A program made the translations under genes and the position numbers. DNA of 64,000 nucleotides from Wurfbainia villosa (lineage: Eukaryota; Streptophyta; Magnoliopsida; Zingiberales; Zingiberaceae): the NCBI GenBank assembly GCA_025175895.1, contig CM045987.1:112767040-112831039 (forward strand). Reading direction: 5' to 3'. Of this stretch, positions 1 through 11,539 are shown piece by piece (the first letter of the stretch is position 1; the number at the start of each line of letters is the position of its first letter). Under the pieces are notes generated by a model. It was not told the DNA's origin. It searched no databases and saw only the letters and a program-made list of their open reading frames with translations.

Positions 1-556
1 GTGTCAATATGCTTGCTACATCCATGAAACATTGGATTCTTTGCCAAACTTTAAGCTGACTGATTATCAATCATGATCTTTGTAGCATCTTCTTGCTCCA
101 AATGATGTTCCTTCAACCATCTTCTCAACCATAGAGCATGACAAGTGCAAGAAGTAGCTACAACATACTCAAGTTCACAATTAAAGTGTTACAATTGCTT
201 GTCTTTTTGAACTACATGAAATTGCATTATTTCTATCACAATAATCTATCATCTTGTAGTAGCTAGAGGATAAATAAAGGATATCATAATCAAGAATACT
301 TTTAATATAGTAAAGTATCCTCTTACTTGCCAATATATGAGACTCAGTTGGATTCTCCATAGATTGACTCACAACTTCAATTGCAAATAAAATATCAGAT
401 CTTTTACAAATCAAGTATCTTAAGCTTCCAATAAGACTCTTGAATGCAGTTGGATCAATCTTCTTCTCCTTTCTTTTCATTGGATAGTTGTGCTCCAAAT
501 TCATAGAAGTATTAATTGGTTTGCAAATGAGCATGTTAAATTTCTTGAAAACCTCT
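1..556 (-). pseudogene. Element G: end of reverse transcriptase and RNase H (fragment)
   Basis: The stretch 181-534 is open and translates to a typical copia segment, with motifs SLIGSLRYL, SDILFAIEVVSQ and SKRILYYIKS that mark the RT to RNase H boundary. Downstream towards position 1 the frame continues with the RNase H tail (EYVVATSCTCHALWLRRWL, then MIDNQSA) and meets a stop just after it. The upstream part of the same gene resumes at 1842 beyond the inserted LTR. Non-functional and truncated by the window edge. Confidence 0.85.
552..556. repeat. Target-site duplication of LTR I, left copy
   Basis: CCTCT; the matching copy is at 1842-1846. Removing the insert and one copy restores the copia reading frame, which supports the assignment. 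Confidence 0.7.
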
Positions 557-1841
557 TATTGGTATCCTGAATAGTTGAGGGGGAGATTGTTGGAACCCCA
601 AGTAATGTGAGCCATAATTTTGATATGTCATCAATTAAGCTTAAGTTAGGCCTTAATGTGATTTGATATATGTGTCTAAGTGTGCAGGGACTTAGGAGAG
701 CACATAGGTATCCACTAACTCAAGGTCTGTTGTAGTACAAAGAAGGATTGTATGGGATATCCGAGGGATTAAAAAGGACGATGAGTATTGGAGACAGCGA
801 GATCTTGGTAGAAGACACAAGTGAGCAAAAAGGATGACACGGAAAGGGAGTCAATGGGCTTGGTGCATCCGAGGTATGGAAAGCTTGGCGGAAGAGTGCT
901 CCGGTGGAACGAGAATGACGCATGAAGAGTGAGCGGAAAGAGTTCGGTGCATATGAGGGATAAGGAACCGGAAGGAAGCCTGAGCAAGATAACTTAGTGA
1001 ACTGAGTTGAGTGATTTGTACTTGGGACGAGGATATGAACTGAACTTAGGCGGATTCAGTTGTAGTCAACTTGAGTCAGAGGTCAGGGAGACCAGAATTG
1101 GATTATGGGCGATTGAAACTCCAGGTGACCGGATGTGATTTGAGCACCCTATGTATTGTAATCTTATATGTTGAACAGGTTTGCGATTCGAGCAATTTGG
1201 GAAGTTCGGGCGACTAAAAGTGCATCAGGATGATCGAAAGTACACGTGAAGTAGGATGGGAGTGAGTTGATCGAGATCCGAAGTGACTGGGCCTCCAAGT
1301 GATCGGAGTTGGTCTAGGCGATCAGATGAGTGCCACATCAACCAAATTGGGCAACGATAGACTTGTTCTTGGTCGAAAGCTGAGTCAGTAATGGTCTAGG
1401 CCCTTGGAAGGCTTCCGAGCAACCGAATAGGTGTCACTTCAACATAACGGGTAGATTTAGGAGACGACTATAAAAGGAAGGCTGAGGCTTAAGGAACAAC
1501 CACACACTCGGATGCTTCTGTTATATTCTGTTCTTCATTGTAAAGCCTTTGTTCTTGTATTGCTCAAATTGTATAAGAGGTTTCTCCATCTCTGATACTT
1601 TATCGAAAAGGAGAAAACTAATGGACAGACAACTTTGTGCATAGGCCTTGGACTAGTAACCCTAGGAGGTTGTGAACCAAATAAAAGCTTCGTGTCCCTT
1701 CTCTTATTTATGTTTGCTTATTTCAATTAATGTGTGTGTCATTGCTAATTTATTAGCAAGAGAATGAAATTATTTTAATTACAAGTGCACTATTCACCCC
1801 TCCCCTCTAGTAATCCTAAGTGCATTCGCTGCACACCAACA
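557..1841 (+). mobile_element. Isolated LTR (I) with a 31-bp extension, inserted in element G
   Basis: A canonical LTR runs from TGTTGG at 588 to CCAACA at 1841 (1254 bp). It ends with the CCCCTCCCCTCTAG-type stretch common in this window. It is preceded by 31 bp (557-587) that include a polypurine tract, GAGGGGGAGA. The five bases CCTCT at 552-556 and 1842-1846 flank the whole 557-1841 block, and the interrupted copia reading frame resumes exactly across them. The inserted unit is therefore LTR plus extension, not the LTR alone. No coding sequence is present. Confidence 0.75.
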
Positions 1842-2830
1842 CCTCTTTCACATATCTTTCTTGTGAAATGAAAGTTCCATCCTCCATTTGCTTTACTTAG
1901 ATTCCCAAGAAATAAGTCATGAGTCTCATGTCACTCGTCTTAAATTCATGACTCAACCATTTTGAAGTCTTTAAACATTTTCTATAAAAATGAGATCATC
2001 CACGTAATGCAAACAAGAAATTCTAATCTTCTTTTTTCACGTAAGGAGCATACTCGTGCGTGCATCTCAAAAAACTATTTTCTTGCAAGTACTTGTCAAG
2101 TCGGGCGTTCTAAGCTCTTGGTGCCTATTTAAGGCTGTAAAGTGCCTTTTTTTACTTCAACACTTTATCCTCATGCTCCTTAATTACGTATCCAATAAGT
2201 TGCTCAATGTAAACATCCTCATTAAAATAGCCACTAAGAAAGACTGATTTAACTTCCAACTGATACATTTTCTGATGATTTTGGATAGCAAAAGATATCA
2301 ACACGGGAATTATCTCCAATCGAGCTATCGGAGCAAACATCTCATTATAATCAATGCCTTATTTTTGCTTGTAGCCTTTAGCAACAAGTCGTGTTTTATA
2401 CCTTTTTACTTCTCCATTGGCATTCCTCTTTGTTTTTCCACCCATTTGACTACAATAGTATTATGATTTTTTGAAAGAGATACTAATTCCCAAGTATCAC
2501 CGTTCATAATGGCCTGAATTTCTTCATCCATAGCTCATCTCAATTTCTTATTCTCTTGTGCTTCTTTAAAGCTCAAAGGTTTAGCATTTGCAAGTAAACA
2601 AAACAAACTTGTTTTATCAATAACATGAGTCTCATTATAGATATCATTAAGACTTCGATATTTTGGAGTCTTTTCTCTTGAAAATAATCCCGATGTAAGT
2701 GATAACTCTGGTGAATGTGGAGTTGCTGGTAGAGGAGATTCCTCTTGGGCTTCTTGTTCACCATCAGAGTAAGGAAGGAAATCATAGGACCCTCTTTTTT
2801 TTTTTTCTTTGAGCACCAATCCTATGATGC
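1842..2830 (-). pseudogene. Element G: integrase-RT linker and reverse transcriptase
   Basis: Minus-strand open pieces at 2535-2819 and 2152-2340. The first is acidic and Ser/Pro-rich (EQEAQEESPLPATPHSPEL), typical of the linker between integrase and RT. The second holds the RT motif that follows the first catalytic region (LEVKSVFLSGYFNEDVYIEQ, matching copia DVKSAFLNG). Nearer 1842 the frame reads MEDGTFISQERYVKEV and then meets the inserted LTR. Several frame changes make it non-functional. Confidence 0.8.
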
Positions 2831-2989
2831 ATCTTCATCAAATTCTGTCTATGCTAATCACAACTTTTTCTTTGTGTGGATTGTACAATTTATACCTGTT
2901 GGATTTTTTATCATATCAATGAAAATAAGTTTCTAACTCTGATCATCTAACTTGGATCTTTCTTATTTAGAGACATGTGCAAATGCAAT

Positions 2990-3740
2990 GGATCCAAATA
3001 CCTATAAATGTGACACGGTTTCCACCCACTCCATGCCTTTTGAGATGTTGCATGCTTCTAGCTTTTTGTCGGAGTTCAATTTGAAAGATGCACAACACAT
3101 GTCATGGCTTCAGCCTAAAGCTCCTTAGGCATACCTTTAGACTTCAACAGCTCCTCATCATATTAAGCATTGTATGTTCTTTCTTTTGGCAACTCCATTT
3201 TGCTAGGGTGATCCAGGAACTATCAAAGGATGAAAAATCTCATGCAACTCACAAAAACTGTTAAATTCATTAGCTATAAATTCACCACCCCTATATGTTC
3301 TTAATGCTTCAATGTTATATCTACTTTATTTTTTCAATAAGAGTTTTAAACTTTTTGAATGCATTAAATGCCTCAAATTTTTTTACATTAAAAACCCCAT
3401 GCCTTTCTATTGAAATCAGTAATAAAGAGCACAAAGTAACAACTTTTACTAAGAGATTCAAGATTGATAGAACCATAAACATTAGCATGGATGAGTTCAA
3501 GTGTTTTGGTTGCACTCGAAATGGATTGCTTTAGAAAGTTCTTTCTTGGATGCTTGGCAAGCAGGATGCTTCATATAATTGATTGGGTGACCAATCTTTA
3601 GAATCCCTTTCACCATCTTATGAACTCCCATAGCTTTGATTCCCTTAAGATTCAAACGACCAAACCTTATATGCCAAATCCTAAATACAAGTCTTCAAGG
3701 ACATAGGTTTGCAATTTTTTAGGCCCAACAAAAACATTCA
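2990..3740 (-). pseudogene. Element G: integrase remnant
   Basis: The minus strand shows a degenerate copia integrase. Around 3250 it reads RTYRGGEF where functional copies have R-D-RGGEF, so the second catalytic Asp is replaced by Tyr. Close by, a stop and NGVAKRKN replace the catalytic Glu region (NGVAERKN). The region 3321-3515 carries the integrase N-terminal half in a shifted frame. Loss of two catalytic residues plus frameshifts makes this a clear pseudogene. Confidence 0.7.
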
Positions 3741-4030
3741 GTTCTTAGTTATAGACACCTTAACAACAATATTAGAATCTTAATCTCGTAGCCAACGCAT
3801 ACGATCTTTCATATGAATCTTATAGTTTCTTTCAAAAAGTGACCAATACTTAAGATATTGTTAGTCAAGTTTGGAACATAAAAAACATTAAAAAAGGATT
3901 ATATGGTTACCATTATTTGTTTCAAGAAGAATCGTATCTTTGCTTTCAATTTTCACCTTTGTGTTGTCTCCAAATCGTACAAAGCCTTTCTTACTTGTAT
4001 CAAATTCCATAAATTTATTTTTATCACTCG
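3741..4030 (-). other. Element G: gag-integrase spacer, no open frame
   Basis: About 290 bp between the integrase and zinc-knuckle remnants, where protease and GAG-pre-integrase sequence would be expected. No convincing motif could be read; the segment is full of stops in all minus frames. Confidence 0.4.
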
Positions 4031-4735
4031 TTACATGGTTGCTAGATCCATTATTAAGATACTATATGTTTTCTTTTCCAACAGAAACTTTAGTGCAAGA
4101 AACAAGGATTGTTCTGCATCATCTTCCTTGTTCTCAACTAATTTTGCCTCTTCATCTTCCATGTTCGATTGACACTGACAAGCATAATGTTTGAGCTTGT
4201 AACAAGAATAACATTCAATTTGCGATTGCTTTCTTTTATCATCGAATCTCAAATAATTATTTCTTCCTCTTGCTCTTCCATGGTCTCTTGTAAATGTGTG
4301 ATTTCTTTTGTCAAACTGGGAAGGTTGCTCATCTTTCCCTTGGCCACGACTACATCCAAAACTTCAGCCTTATCCTTAGTCTCAACCTCTGCTAGAAACA
4401 CCTCCTTTGGTCTTTGCCTAAAATACATGTTTTGATTTATTTTGTCTTCCACAACTCATCCTTCTTTTATGATCTCGTGATGACTTGTTTAGTTCATCAA
4501 CGATCATAGCCTCTAAATCTTTAGACTCTTCAATTGCAACAACCACATGGTTGAACTTTGTGCTAAGAGATCGTGGTATCTTCTCAATTACACAAACATT
4601 AGACACAATTTCTTCGAGTCTCTTCATTTGATTAACAATAGTAAAAACTCTTGTAAAATAGTTGGAGATAAATTCACCCTCTTCATAAAAATGATCCAAA
4701 TTCAACCCTTAGAGTTTGAAGTTGTGTTTTTCTGA
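4031..4735 (-). pseudogene. Element G: gag remnant with CCHC zinc knuckle
   Basis: Minus-strand pieces 4418-4705, 4249-4452 and 4031-4252. The first has the copia gag capsid (UBN2-type) signature: GEFISNYFTRVFTIVNQMKR, then VIEKIPRSL and AIEESKDLEAM. The last contains CYSCYKLKHYACQC, a CX2CX4HX4C nucleocapsid knuckle with all ligands intact. The gag N-terminus is absent because the element stops at 4735 against plus-strand DNA of another copia. Confidence 0.85.
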
Positions 4736-5737
4736 GAAAGGAAAAAGGAAAGTATGTCATTTTATATTATATATTGATGAGATGCTGATAGCAGGAAATG
4801 ACATAGGATTTATGATCGAAATCAAAGAGTGACTTTCATCACAATTTGATATAATAGATATAAGAGAAACTAAGTACATCTTAGGAGTAAAGATCGATCT
4901 AAAAGACTTTTGGGTTTGTCTAAAAAACTTATATAAATAAGATGTTACAACATTTCAACATGTTTGATTGCAATATTGAACAAATACCTATAGTGAAAAG
5001 TACTGTTCTGAGTAAGAGTATGTGTTCCAAGACTTTTGAGGAAATAGTCGAGATGAAGAAAAGACCATATGTCAGTGTTATTGGTAGTTTGATATACACT
5101 ATGTTGTATACACATCCCGATATTAGCTATGATATTGGCTTAGTCAGCCGGTTCCAGTCAAATCCAAGATCGAGACATTTGAAAAGCGGTGAAGAGGATA
5201 TTCAAATATCTGAAAGTGATAATATATTATTGTCTATGTTTTCAAGGATCAGATATGAGTCTGAAGGACTATTCAGCTATAGATTGGACTGGGGACTTGG
5301 ATGATAAGAAATCCATATTAGGCTATGCATTCTTGCTTAATGGTGGTGCCATCTAATGGAATAATAAGAAACAGGCTTGTGTAAAATTGTCGACAATGAA
5401 AGTTGAATATGTGGCATGTTCAACGACTATGCAAGAAGTTGTTTGGTTAAGAAGGTTCTTGAAGCATCTGAAGATTACTGAGGACAGTGGGAGTCCTATT
5501 ACTGTTTATTGTGATAGTCAAGATGCTATATCTTTTTTGAAGGATCCCAAATATCACAGCAAGGACAAACATTATAACTATAAAGTATAACTTTGTAAGT
5601 GATATTGTTGCTAAGAAAAAGGTGATTCTTGAGTATATCCCTACACGTGTTATACTTGCAGATCCTTTTACTAAATCAATGACTAAAGAGTCATTTCAAG
5701 GACATGTGAAGTCTTTAGGATTTCGAAGAATGTAACA
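4735..5737 (+). pseudogene. Plus-strand copia fragment H: RT C-terminal part and RNase H
   Basis: From 4735 the plus strand encodes a copia RT beginning near the catalytic motif, which reads YIDE instead of Y-x-D-D, followed by ETKYILGVKID. Stops interrupt it. 4942-5304 carries KRPYVSVIGSLIYTMLYTHP and DISYDIGLVSRFQSNP. 5387-5590 carries the RNase H end (MKVEYVACSTTMQEVVWLRR, then VYCDSQDAISFLKDPK). The frame decays to the usual terminal TKSMTKESF-like sequence near 5700. The 5' two thirds of the element are missing. Confidence 0.85.
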
Positions 5738-6395
5738 AAATTGTAATGACAATAAAATATTATGTGATGATTTGATTGTGAAATGTCATAATTTATTCGG
5801 TATATATATATTCATGTTGCATTCAAATAAAGTCTGGGTGAGCATGTTGGCAGGTTGTAATTGATTCTCTTATATGGACAATCATCTATATTTGTTGAGT
5901 ATGAATAGGGGTAAGACCGTTACTTATTGGATAGCTTATGTAGCTATATGTAAAGAGAGATAAACCTATAAGTTGGGGTCGCCGTACTAGTTGTATCAAG
6001 ATGTGATCATTTGTAGAATAATGATCGAAGTAAATAAATCCACCATTTACTAAATCTGTTTGAAGCCATATAAGAATTCATGGGTTGAATTCAGGACTAG
6101 GCATTGGGAATATCTAGATTGAAATCTGTACAATATTAATTTAAGAAAACAAGCACTCTCTTGAGTAAAGAGAATAACATCGTACTATGTAATTCATATC
6201 ATGTGTTATGACGACAATAAAAATAGTAGGAGAATGGATCTCTGTTTCTTTACTATGTGAATCCTTGAGATGATATATTAATCTTAGTATTTGCCCTGAG
6301 TGACTATTTAGCTGTTTACCTGAAGTTTTAATCAAGATCTGCTACTTTAACATGTAAATTTATTGACTATGTATGATTTGGTCTATGGAACATGA
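5738..6395. other. Non-coding, probably 3' region or LTR of fragment H
   Basis: AT-rich sequence directly after the RNase H end of fragment H. A 3' LTR would be expected here, but I could not place its ends. No gene is seen; the short minus-strand open stretch at 6141-6335 has no recognisable motif. Confidence 0.4.
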
Positions 6396-6402
6396 CTAGG
6401 AA

Positions 6403-6431
6403 AACAACAACAACAACAACAACAACAACAA
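6403..6431 (+). repeat. (AAC)n microsatellite, LINE 3' tail
   Basis: About nine AAC units. On the LINE strand this is a (GTT)n tail, the usual terminal repeat of RTE elements. Confidence 0.85.
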
Positions 6432-7809
6432 AGCCTTATCATACTAGGTGGGGTCGGCTATATGGATCTTTCTACACCATTGGACTCTATCCCCTACTAT
6501 ATCATCATCTATATTTAAATAAATTTTATCTTGTTTTATTGTTGCTAACCAAGCCTTTTTTGGTTTTCCTCTTCCTCATTTGATGTGTATATTTGTCATC
6601 GTTTCACATCGCCTAACTGGAGCATTTATTGGTCGTCTAAGTACATGTCCGTACCACCTTAAATGTGTCTCTCGGAGCTTTCCTTCAATGGATGCAACAC
6701 TGACTTTTTCTCTAATGCTCTTATTTCTTATTCTGTCAATCCTCGTATGTCCGTATATCCACCTTAACATTCTCATCTCTGCAACTCTCATCTTTTGCTC
6801 ATGTGCTCGAGTCGTAGCCTAACATTCAACGTCATATAACATAGCAGGTCTAATCGATGTTTTGTAGAACTTCTCTTTAAGTTTTAGAGACATTTTACGA
6901 TCACATAAAACACCCAAGACTTTCCTCCATTTAAAACCATCCTGCTTGTATTCTATGTAAGATATCTCTCTCAATCCCTCTATCATCTTGCAAAAAAATG
7001 ATCCTAAATATTTAAAGCTCTCAGTTCCAGACAATTCGTCATCTCCTATCTTAACACTTATCTCATTATGTCTAATATTGCTAAATTTAAATTTCATATA
7101 TTTTGTCTTTACTCTACTAAGCCTAAAACCTTTCACTTCTAGTGTTTCCCGCCAAGATTCTAGTTTAGCATTTACTCCTTCACGTGTCTCATCTACCAAA
7201 ACAGTATCATCTGAAAACAATATGCACTACGGTACTGTGTCTTGAATGTGTCCAGTGAGTTCGTCCATGATTAGTGCAAAAAGATAGAGACTTAAAGCTG
7301 ATCTTTGATGTAATTCTATCTTTATTAGAAATGCTTCAGTTAATTTCCCTGAAGTCTTCACTCTGGTTGTTACTTCCTTATACATATCCTTAATTAGTTT
7401 AATATATGTTACACTAACACCTCTTTTTTTTTAAATTCTCCATATAATTTCTCTTGGAACTCTATCATAAGCTTTTTCTAAGTCAATGATACTATGTGTA
7501 GATCCTGCTTTTGCTCTCGATACTTTTCAATTAGTTGTCTGAGAAGATGTATAGCTTCTATTGTCGATATTCCTGACATGAATCCAAATTGATTTTCGAG
7601 AACCGTGGTCTCCTTCCTTAATCTTTTTTCTATTATTCTTTCCCAAAGTTTCATGGTATGACTTATTAGTTTAATATCCCTATAGTTTTCATAAGTTTGT
7701 ATGTCTCCCTTATTCTTATATAAGAGAATTAGGATATTTACCCTCAATTGATCAGACATTCTTTTTGTTTTCAATATCATGTTAAATAATTTTGTAAGTC
7801 ATTTAATAC
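6406..7809 (-). mobile_element. 5'-truncated RTE-type LINE
   Basis: Minus-strand non-LTR retrotransposon. Its 3' end is the (AAC)n tract at 6403-6431 on the plus strand, followed by the GCCTTATCATACTAGGTGG block characteristic of plant RTE 3' ends. It encodes the C-terminal half of a LINE reverse transcriptase and is cut off at its 5' end at 7809, as expected from incomplete target-primed reverse transcription. A 10-bp TSD, CTAGGAAAAC, lies at 6396-6405 and 7810-7819. Confidence 0.85.
6576..7808 (-). pseudogene. LINE reverse transcriptase, C-terminal part
   Basis: Open pieces at 7478-7780, 6819-7220 and 6576-6791. In order they show the RT motif NYRDIKLISHTMKLWERIIE with ENQFGFMSGISTIEAI, the post-catalytic KGFRLSRVKTKYMKF with YLGSFF, and the terminal RIRNKSIREKVSVAS with RWYGHVLRR. 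This order matches RTE-clade reverse transcriptase. A frameshift near 7430 separates the first two pieces, and the FADD-equivalent region reads MFSDDTVLVDE. Endonuclease and RT N-terminus are missing. Confidence 0.85.
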
Positions 7810-7819
7810 CTAGGAAAAC

Positions 7820-8745
7820 GATTGATTAAAATAAATGGATTCGAGCTAAAAAGGAAAATTAAATAGATCTACATCTTTTACGATTTATTCACTGGTCGAT
7901 CCATTTCAGTTGAGTACAAAAATATAATTGTGAAAATAAGAGATATGGGATATGCTCTTGACATAATAGTCATAATAAGGGATTAAAGATGTTCATATTG
8001 ATGTAATAATTTAATCTGGATAAATAGCAAGACATGGATGTTTCATGGAGAATGTTTGTATATCATTTGAAGAGTGATTGTGTGTCATTTGGTGAGCGAC
8101 TAAGTAAGGTGTAATAATTTTCTTAGTATTGATCGCTCAATGAACAAATATATAATGTGTAACAACTTTTTTAGCATTGATTGTTCAATGTGTTTGCTGT
8201 CACACGAAAATCATTTTTCTAAGTATGAATTGGATGTGACTATCTAGTCTTTTTTACTATTGATCTCTGTTCTATTAGTTTTTATAATTATCTAGTCTCC
8301 GTGACTAGTGACCTCTATTCTTATTAGTCTTTGTCACTGATACGTGAGCAGTAACTGCCCAAAATGAGTACACGTTGTGCACTCATGGTGCACGTTGTGC
8401 ACTTCTGATTAAGGCGTCCAAGTCATGATAAAAGAGGGAGAAGATCAAAGAGTAAAATAGTGAGAGACGTGTTGTGTGCGCGGAAGCTCTGTCAAAATTC
8501 TTCCGAGACTAAGTGTCTGGAGAAGAGGAATATCCGAGGTGCGATTGGAACTTGGTTTGTAAAATCGTAAGGGTGGTTCGATTGCATGATCATCCTTCAT
8601 ATGACAAGCACAAGATTGAAAGATCTTCTTTGCAGATTGTCTAAGATTACGAAATTGCATGAATTGATCTTTCAATCATTTATTGTATTCCTTCTTTTAT
8701 TCACTTACAAGTGTTCTTGATTTAATTTATTAATGAATTCACATA
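7820..8745. other. Non-coding, AT-rich; possible LTR-like segment
   Basis: No gene seen. At 8377-8402 GTGCACGTTGTGCACTC-like words are repeated twice. The 8400-8700 stretch, with purine-rich leader-like sequence, resembles the transcribed part of a copia LTR, possibly that of fragment H split by the LINE. That link is inference only. Confidence 0.3.
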
Positions 8746-9060
8746 TATATATGGCAGACTATCTGCAATCTATCTAGTAAAAGATGCATATATACAGAGA
8801 TGAACAACCTACAATTTATCTAGAACAAAGTGCATTATAAAGATATATGAATATATAGGGTGAACGACTCACAATCCACCTAATAAAGTATATCGTATCT
8901 ATATGGAGTGAATGACTAGCAATCCATCCAATACAAAATATATCATATAAATATATAAAGGGTAAACGACCTATAATTCATTATATGTGCCTCACAAAAA
9001 AAAAAGGTGAACCATCCGCAATTTACTTAGTGAGAAAGTTATCTCATATAAAATAGTCGA
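8746..9060. repeat. Degenerate minisatellite 1
   Basis: About six imperfect copies of a unit of roughly 48-62 bp. Each contains TGAACGACTCACAATCCA-like sequence followed by an AT-rich ATATC/ATATA run. Copies begin near 8746, 8801, 8860, 8910, 8960 and 9010. Units differ strongly, so the array is old. Confidence 0.6.
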
Positions 9061-9069
9061 AGTCTATGC

Positions 9070-9400
9070 ACAAGTGAAAAGACCTAAGGACTTTTTTTAA
9101 GCGTGGAGCTAATGTTCTATAGCATAAGTATTTCATTTTATTTATTTATTTTAACATAATAAGTCAAGCAACTCCTTCGGAATGTGGGGCCAAACTTTAT
9201 AATGTAGATGTTACATTTATTATTTCGTCAATTTAATATCAATAATGACACAACTCCTTTCAGAGTGCGAGCTGAAGTTCTAAGCATAAATGTTGCATCC
9301 ATTTTATTATTAATTTAATATCAGTGTCAACATAGCTCCCTTTTAAAGCGCAAAGCTGAAGCTCTATAATTTAATTCATTTATTACCTTATTAATTATCA
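9070..9400. repeat. Degenerate minisatellite 2
   Basis: About four imperfect copies of a unit of roughly 80-85 bp: a CAACTCCTTTCGGAGTGCG-like half, then GCTGAAGTTCTATA and an AT-rich ATAAATGTTGCAT stretch. Copies are near 9090, 9170, 9252 and 9334. It adjoins minisatellite 1 but has an unrelated unit. Confidence 0.6.
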
Positions 9401-10589
9401 TAATTAATTAGGCAATTAATTTTTCATGATTCTCAAAGGGAATAACCATAATAGATATCAACTATGAATATAAAAGACAAGCAATATAGAAGAAAATATT
9501 CGGCCAACTAGAGTAGAAATAAGATTATATAACGAATTCTATCTCTAATGAATTCATAGTTATATCTACTTTCATAAACATAATCATGCACAAGATAAAT
9601 ATAATAAAACAAGCAAGAAAAACCCACCTCAATGGAAGAAAATTCCATTTTGACATTTTACCAACCAATGCACCCATAGCATACTCATAATTTAATCTTA
9701 TACACGAGCTGTCATTAATTAATATCATCTCTACACAAGCTTCCATTGATCTATCATCTATAGACAAATTCCAAGGGACCTAAAGAGGGTTGATACCTAG
9801 ATTAAAGCAGTTGCTTCCCAAAATGAAAAAAATAAATAAAGTTGCCCAAGATTAGGTCTTAATGCAAAAAATCAAAATTTACGAAAAGTACCTCCAATCA
9901 AGCCAAACTGTCGTCCTAAAAAATGTGTAGGTCAGCAGCCATATTCAAATCCTCTTAAGCACCCTTGGAGGAGAGGAGGAGAAAAGTCACTGCAACCAAC
10001 GACTGAATTATGGATTGTGATCCAACAAACAAAGTGCCTGATCGAGTGGTGGCAAAGTTGTTGGACAAACCTCAACAAGGGCATGGATTCCTACAATGAT
10101 TGGCAACAAAGATGGGAGCTACGATAATGGCGACTTGTAATATGAGAGGTGTAGGTGTGCTGTGACGAGAACAACAAAGGTTGCCACATCAAGGAACAAC
10201 AATGTTGGCTGAGAAGACAACAACAAAATTAACTTTATTGGTTGTAATCGGGAGCATTGTAGGCTAGCTGAAGGAGAGATCACGAGAGAAGGGATTAAAG
10301 AGGAGTTGGAGATTTTGGCGTGCTCAACTTTGGGCAGCAGCAGCTGGGTGATCAGGAGGTAGGGACTAGGCGAATGGGAGGCAATGGCTGAGGGACGCTG
10401 ACATATGATAATGATGGTGCCGAGCTAAGCCAACTCAATAAGAGAAAAGAAAAAAGGAAAAAGGAAAAAAAATTAACTTTGAAATGTGCACAAAGTGGGG
10501 AGAAAGAAAAAGTGAGGTTCTTAATTGACAATTTGCAATTTAATTCAAAAATGTTAAAAATTTACAAGTTGGTACCTAAAAATTTGGCT
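9401..10589. other. Non-coding, unassigned
   Basis: AT-rich at 9401-9900, then more balanced sequence to about 10440 ending in an A-rich run. An 80-codon minus-strand open stretch at 9525-9767 has no family motif and no splice context that I could recognise. No gene is called. Confidence 0.4.
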
Positions 10590-10745
10590 ACTGCAACAAC
10601 GTTCATCTCATACTAATGCACAAACATAGAATCTTAGAGATGATCCCTGATGTAATCTTATAGGAAAATCACCCATTTTACTCCAAATAGCCATCACTCT
10701 AGTAATTATATTGTGGTACATATCTTTTAGCACATTGATTTTATT
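10590..10745 (-). pseudogene. RTE LINE reverse transcriptase scrap
   Basis: The minus strand reads MSNKINVLKDMY, then GDFPIRLHQGSSLR and FYVCALV before a stop. This is the RT block around the (G)LHQGS motif of RTE-type LINEs. No catalytic FADD block follows, so it is an isolated fragment of about 50 codons. Confidence 0.7.
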
Positions 10746-11184
10746 ACTCATTCTTTTCTCCTTTAAACTTATAACAGTAATTGTTTGGGGACTCCATCCT
10801 CAATATCTTTGAATTAGTAAAAAACATGTACATGTAGCAAAGGACTGCATGGGCAATTCTTTCTTAAAGCACCACTCCTTAGGCCTTAAAGCAAGGAATG
10901 GCTCTAATTATTTCTTACATCTAATATTCATCTTCAAACGAATGTTACTTAGGAAAAAGACAGATTTGGAGTTGAAGAGGCCAAAGGGGTGAATGAGTGC
11001 TCGGTCACGAGCCGTAAGAAAGATGAGCATAGCATTTCTTCAACTAGCTAGGCCAGGAGTAGGGTAGCATGGTGTGATAGATAGACATCCAATCCTGCAG
11101 CAGCTAATTGATTGGCCTGAGTCTTGTGCTTGATTATCGAGAGGCTAATCTCTTTTGTAGTTGATCAATAATTGATTTTTATTC
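10746..11184. other. Non-coding flank of element F
   Basis: No gene seen. The segment 10760-10850 resembles 20777-20860 on the far side of element F, suggesting a shared dispersed repeat in the original target region. Confidence 0.4.
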
Positions 11185-11189
11185 CTCTA
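11185..11189. repeat. Target-site duplication of element F, left copy
   Basis: CTCTA, matching 20772-20776 exactly. Confidence 0.85.
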
Positions 11190-11539
11190 TGTTAGGGATA
11201 ATATGATCTTAACACATATAAAATCTTTGCGGAAATTAAATTAGGTGTAGATGATGCACAAATTCTCCAGCACTTCTCTGCTCAGGTATTTCTACGAACT
11301 CTGATCCTGTCGAAGGCTCGCAGTCGGGATGAAAGTCACGAGTTGTTAATTCGAATTTTCACCACAGGTTCACAATGTCACAATCCAAAGTCCGGTGATG
11401 ATGCCTTGTTCTTCTCAACAAGGATAGAGACGAACCTCTTGTTCTACTCAACAAGAGATAAGTGCACAGATAACAAGTATTGCCTACACGCACACTTGCA
11501 ATCCCTTCTTATACACAACCCTTCATCTACTCTCACCTT

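Larger units (their letters stand above)
1..4735 (-). mobile_element. Decayed Ty1/copia element G, interrupted and truncated
   Basis: Minus-strand copia remnant that runs off the left edge. Read from 4735 downwards it keeps the normal copia order: gag with a zinc knuckle, integrase, an acidic linker, reverse transcriptase and RNase H. Every domain carries stops or frameshifts. It is split at 557-1841 by an unrelated LTR. At 4735 it ends abruptly inside gag against a plus-strand copia fragment. Neither LTR of G is in view. The order and the motifs are seen in the sequence; the copia assignment rests on family knowledge. Confidence 0.85.
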
